NCBI RefSeq assembly: GCF_006974125.1
Contig: NZ_CP037858.1
Span: 2,108,001-2,172,000, forward strand
Length of the DNA: 64,000 nucleotides
Source of the DNA: Stenotrophomonas maltophilia
GTDB taxonomy: Bacteria > Pseudomonadota > Gammaproteobacteria > Xanthomonadales > Xanthomonadaceae
Direction: 5' to 3'
The notes below the pieces were generated by a model that searched no databases, was not told where the DNA came from, and saw nothing but the letters and a program-made list of their open reading frames with translations. Shown piece by piece: positions 61,433 through 64,000 of the stretch (within the stretch, counting starts at the first letter, position 1; each line of letters opens with the position of its first letter). Position numbers and translations under genes: made by a program.

Positions 61433-62284
61433 ATGGCAATCTTCGTAATCGGACTTCCAAGCAATCTCAGAGCACGCTTCATCGCGGAAGCCGCTCGTCA
61501 GGGGCAGAGGCCAGAACTCAGCTTGGTTGTGAAACAGCAGTACCGTTATGAATTCAGTCCTCCCAACGGTCAGTGCGTTGCGGACCTGAACAACTTTGCC
61601 ATGCAGGAAGCCTGGCCTGACCTTACGGTCGTAGTTCTGCCATACGTAGCCCTCCCCCCGGAGATGAAGCCCGAACTTCAGGTGCTGGCCGATGAAGGCG
61701 TCAGGATCATTCGACCTGTTCGTGGCGAGAATGGCTGGCCTCTTCGACTTGTGGGCCAGGAGGCGGACGACGATTTCACTGGCGAGGTCTACAAGGCGCT
61801 GGTGGAGCAACTCGGCTGGGCGACTACCACAGCATCCCCCGCCGAGAAATTCCGCAGGTCAGCTCAGAAGTATGGCGACTATCAGATCTTGGGGGATGCC
61901 CTGGACAAGTGTGATGACATCCACCACACAAGACACCGATTTCTCAAGACCTCGGCGGAACTCTTGGAGAAGTTTTGCAAGAAGCGCGGTGCCGTCCAGA
62001 TGGGACTGGCCAGTTACTTTGGTGATCGCGGCGTGGACCTTGCGACGACCGGTGGCGTCAAGACAACCATCTACCTCATGAAGTCGGATCGCATCATCGA
62101 GAAGAGGTCATCGAACATGCACCTCAAGGAAGGGGATGCGACAGCGCCAATTGCGTGCCCTCGCATCTACTTCCAGCATCTCGACCGCGATCAGCAGTTC
62201 CGTCTGTTCCTCCTCTACGTCGGGCCTCATCCGCCCAAGGATCTCATCCAGATCACGCGAAACGTCCAATGGGAGCATGGCTAA
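61433..62284 (+). CDS. hypothetical protein of the four-gene operon
   Basis: A 283-residue soluble protein. The N-terminal half has an alternating strand-helix pattern (MAIFVIGLPSNLRARFIAEA, then PDLTVVVLPYVALPPEMKPE), like a small Rossmann-type or TIR-like fold. The middle is helical (FRRSAQKYGDYQILGDALDK), and the C-terminal part is beta-rich (RIYFQHLDRDQQFRLFLLYV, then GPHPPKD). I do not recognise the family or catalytic residues. AGGAG precedes the ATG. It is intact and in the middle of the operon, so probably a core component. Confidence 0.7.
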   Translation: MAIFVIGLPSNLRARFIAEAARQGQRPELSLVVKQQYRYEFSPPNGQCVADLNNFAMQEAWPDLTVVVLPYVALPPEMKPELQVLADEGVRIIRPVRGENGWPLRLVGQEADDDFTGEVYKALVEQLGWATTTASPAEKFRRSAQKYGDYQILGDALDKCDDIHHTRHRFLKTSAELLEKFCKKRGAVQMGLASYFGDRGVDLATTGGVKTTIYLMKSDRIIEKRSSNMHLKEGDATAPIACPRIYFQHLDRDQQFRLFLLYVGPHPPKDLIQITRNVQWEHG

Positions 62285-62341
62285 CCTGTGCATTCAGGCT
62301 AGCCACCAACAGCCGACCGACCGGCAGCCAGGAGAAGGTAC

Positions 62342-62683
62342 TTGCAAGGGAAGGATCTGAGAGATTTGCTTGAAGCACACCCTAATGCCAAACATCACCT
62401 GAGCGACGCAAATGACTACCTAGTCAGCTATCGCTTCGACACGGGAACTGAGGTCGCCTTCGACCCACGCACAGTCAAAATGTGCTCCGTTTTCTTGGCT
62501 AAGATGCCGCCTGCTGGGCTCTATCACCCCGATGACCTGGTCATCTACGAGGACGACGATGAGCCATCAAGCGCGCTGCGTCGAGTCTCCACCAAACTTG
62601 CATCCACTCGTCCCTTGTATCGTGTCAAATTGAAGGACCCCGACCTGGCCAAGGAACTCTTGGACTGGGCAAGGCTGGCCTAG
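62342..62683 (+). CDS. small acidic protein of the four-gene operon
   Basis: A 113-residue protein starting with TTG, supported by GGAGAAGGTAC directly upstream. It is acidic in the middle (YHPDDLVIYEDDDEPSSALR) with strands YLVSYRFDTGTEVAFDPRTV. I recognise no domain. Its size and charge recall accessory or inhibitor subunits, but that is speculation. It sits 57 bases after the preceding gene and 53 before the AlbA_2 gene. Confidence 0.65.
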   Translation: MQGKDLRDLLEAHPNAKHHLSDANDYLVSYRFDTGTEVAFDPRTVKMCSVFLAKMPPAGLYHPDDLVIYEDDDEPSSALRRVSTKLASTRPLYRVKLKDPDLAKELLDWARLA

Positions 62684-62736
62684 CGGGCCCGCGATTGGAC
62701 ATAGCGCCACGTACAAGTGATCGGCCAGGAGAGAAC

Positions 62737-63696
62737 ATGGAACTGAGCTGGGTACAGTCATTGGTCGACAACCAAGTGCAGGAATCACTGTATCTGGAGC
62801 TCAAGAGAGGCGATGCCCTCTCGCCTCAGAACAACAGCAAGACAGAGATGATCAAGGACGTCACTGCGCTCGCGCATGCCAGTGGCGGGCACCTGGTCTA
62901 CGGGATTGAGGAAGAGCCAGTCAATGACATTCCGGCCGCAGCACGACTCCGGCCGATCACTGATAGGAAGCTCAACAAGGACTGGGTGACCAAGGTCATC
63001 ACCGACAACACTTCGCCAAGCCTCACCAAGTTTGAGGTCTTCGAGTTCCCAGTGGACGGCGGCAGGGTCCTTGTCATCAAGGTAGAAGAGGCTTCCACCG
63101 CTCACCAGAATCTTCTGGACTACCGCTATCATCAACGAGTAAACACGGTGTCCCGGTTCATGGCGGACTTCCAAATCCGCGACCTGATGTCTCGTCGCTC
63201 ATCACCAAGTTGCGAAGTCCGGGTTCGTCTGGAACGCATTACCATCAATCGCGACAACCATGTCTACCGGCTGAGAGTCGAACTGCTGAACACCGGTATG
63301 GTTTCAATGGAGAAGTGGTGGATTTCCATTGATGTTCCAAAGGAATGCCTCGCTGGACTGACGTATCCTCAATCGGAACTGCGAACCCACCCCCGCTTCG
63401 GCAAAGTTGTGCGCGAAGTTGATAAGGGCGGCTTCGACTTCATCAGGTTCTCCTGGGGAGACCCCTTCTTCGATGGCGATCGTTACATTCTCCACCCTGG
63501 GCAGTCACTAGATTTCGGGCCGAACAACGACTCGATCCATACTCAAGCCCCCCTGCCCCCCATAGTTGTCGAGTTCAATGACCGAATCTTCCGCAGCTTG
63601 GTACATCGAGCGCCGGAGCTGCAGTGGACGCTGTACACCAACCATGGACAACCCGTCTCGGGCTCGTTGCCATTCGAGCAGTGGTGCAACTTCTGA
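62737..63696 (+). CDS. AlbA_2/Schlafen-like putative nucleic-acid-binding protein
   Basis: A 319-residue protein. The N-terminal ~120 residues match the AlbA_2 (divergent AAA_4/Schlafen) module: VQESLYLELKRGDAL, then TEMIKDVTALAHASGGHLVY and GIEEEP. This domain binds or cleaves RNA in Schlafen-type proteins and recurs in prokaryotic defence loci. The C-terminal half is beta-rich (VRVRLERITINRDNHVYRLR) and unassigned. The ATG at 62737 has CAGGAGAG upstream; the open frame extends 14 codons further. It is last of four co-directional genes, and a 7-bp hairpin follows. Confidence 0.75.
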   Translation: MELSWVQSLVDNQVQESLYLELKRGDALSPQNNSKTEMIKDVTALAHASGGHLVYGIEEEPVNDIPAAARLRPITDRKLNKDWVTKVITDNTSPSLTKFEVFEFPVDGGRVLVIKVEEASTAHQNLLDYRYHQRVNTVSRFMADFQIRDLMSRRSSPSCEVRVRLERITINRDNHVYRLRVELLNTGMVSMEKWWISIDVPKECLAGLTYPQSELRTHPRFGKVVREVDKGGFDFIRFSWGDPFFDGDRYILHPGQSLDFGPNNDSIHTQAPLPPIVVEFNDRIFRSLVHRAPELQWTLYTNHGQPVSGSLPFEQWCNF

Positions 63697-64000
63697 GTGA
63701 AGGACCCGATTTCCTTCTAGCTGGAGTGCCTCACTACGACTAAGTGCGGCACTCAAGAGATAGAGTAACCGTCCAGAGCAAGCGAAGCCGGCAGCCGCTC
63801 AAGTGTCAGATTGGACTTAGGAGATGTCGATGGCCTCGGCAGTACTGAATGTGCCTGGTCATGTTGTCGCGCGGTCGGCCACAGAGCAGTTCCAGTCTGC
63901 CCTCCGTAGTGAACGTAGCTTTCGGTGCCAGACTGCGAAGCTCAAATAGCACTTATGCCTCTCTAGGACTTGGCTGCCGCGACCACACAGCAATACTATC
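63697..64000. other. end of window, no supported gene
   Basis: Thirty bases after the AlbA_2 gene, GAGTGCC (63724-63730) and GGCACTC (63748-63754) form a 7-bp stem with a 17-base loop, possibly a weak transcript end. The remaining bases show no convincing start, RNA gene or comM sequence. Confidence 0.4.

Overview
The window looks like a chromosome segment of Stenotrophomonas (maltophilia group, Xanthomonadaceae). Coding density and GC are high. Gene content is typical of the family: kynA, a split pyruvate dehydrogenase with an SH3-domain gene inside the operon, opgB, speA/speE, lpxO-like and ubiK genes. Intergenic regions are full of the short GTAG-type palindromes of this genus, with cores such as GTCGACCTTGGTCGAC, GCCGACCAAGGTCGGC and CCGGCCAGCGGCCGG. 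Species assignment is inference from these signs, not from a database search.

Positions 1-32525 are an orderly core chromosome. In order they hold: a peptide transporter and thioredoxin-like lipoprotein; tryptophan 2,3-dioxygenase; the pdhA-pdhB-SH3-E2 operon; a glyoxalase-fold protein; a WYL regulator coupled to an NAD(P)-binding protein; a diguanylate cyclase; a DUF808 protein; a UbiB-type kinase; OpgB; an MscS-type channel; a lipocalin and FAD oxidoreductase; a PepSY/two-component locus; the polyamine genes speA and speE; an LpxO-like hydroxylase; a small kinase; PII; UbiK; and an Arr-type rifamycin ADP-ribosyltransferase. Two ~96-nt hairpin elements with covarying arms (16561-16940) and a 96-bp tandem array (25354-25668) stand out between genes.

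Positions 32526-37780 are variable: short hypothetical genes, a DUF998 protein, and a strongly structured leader (35970-36208) ahead of a small gene. At 37783 comM begins, but its frame is lost near 38303 after about 175 codons. From there to the window end (over 25 kb) the content is accessory: lower GC, many decayed genes, several XRE regulators. comM is a known hotspot for Tn7-like/AbaR-type islands, and a large TnsE-like protein lies at 58005-59963. I therefore read this part as a Tn7-like island or its remains; the other end and tnsABC/tniQ are not in the window.

The island holds two candidate systems. (1) 39452-46061: an XRE regulator with a DNA methyltransferase on the minus strand, divergent from a second methyltransferase, a protein with two GHKL ATPase modules (the second a histidine kinase core) and a receiver-domain protein with an unknown C-terminal half. 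(2) 60284-63696: a promoter-like site, a possible ~217-nt structured RNA ending in a perfect terminator hairpin that overlaps the next start codon, then four co-directional genes: LOTUS/OST-HTH-like, unknown, small acidic, AlbA_2/Schlafen-like. Between them (46100-55100) lies a graveyard of broken genes: efflux adaptor, LysR, CSS-motif phosphodiesterase, chemoreceptor with an in-frame amber codon, TonB receptor, autotransporter and phosphoesterase. There is also a 5'-replaced cyanase gene and a 129-bp repeat placed before two unrelated genes.
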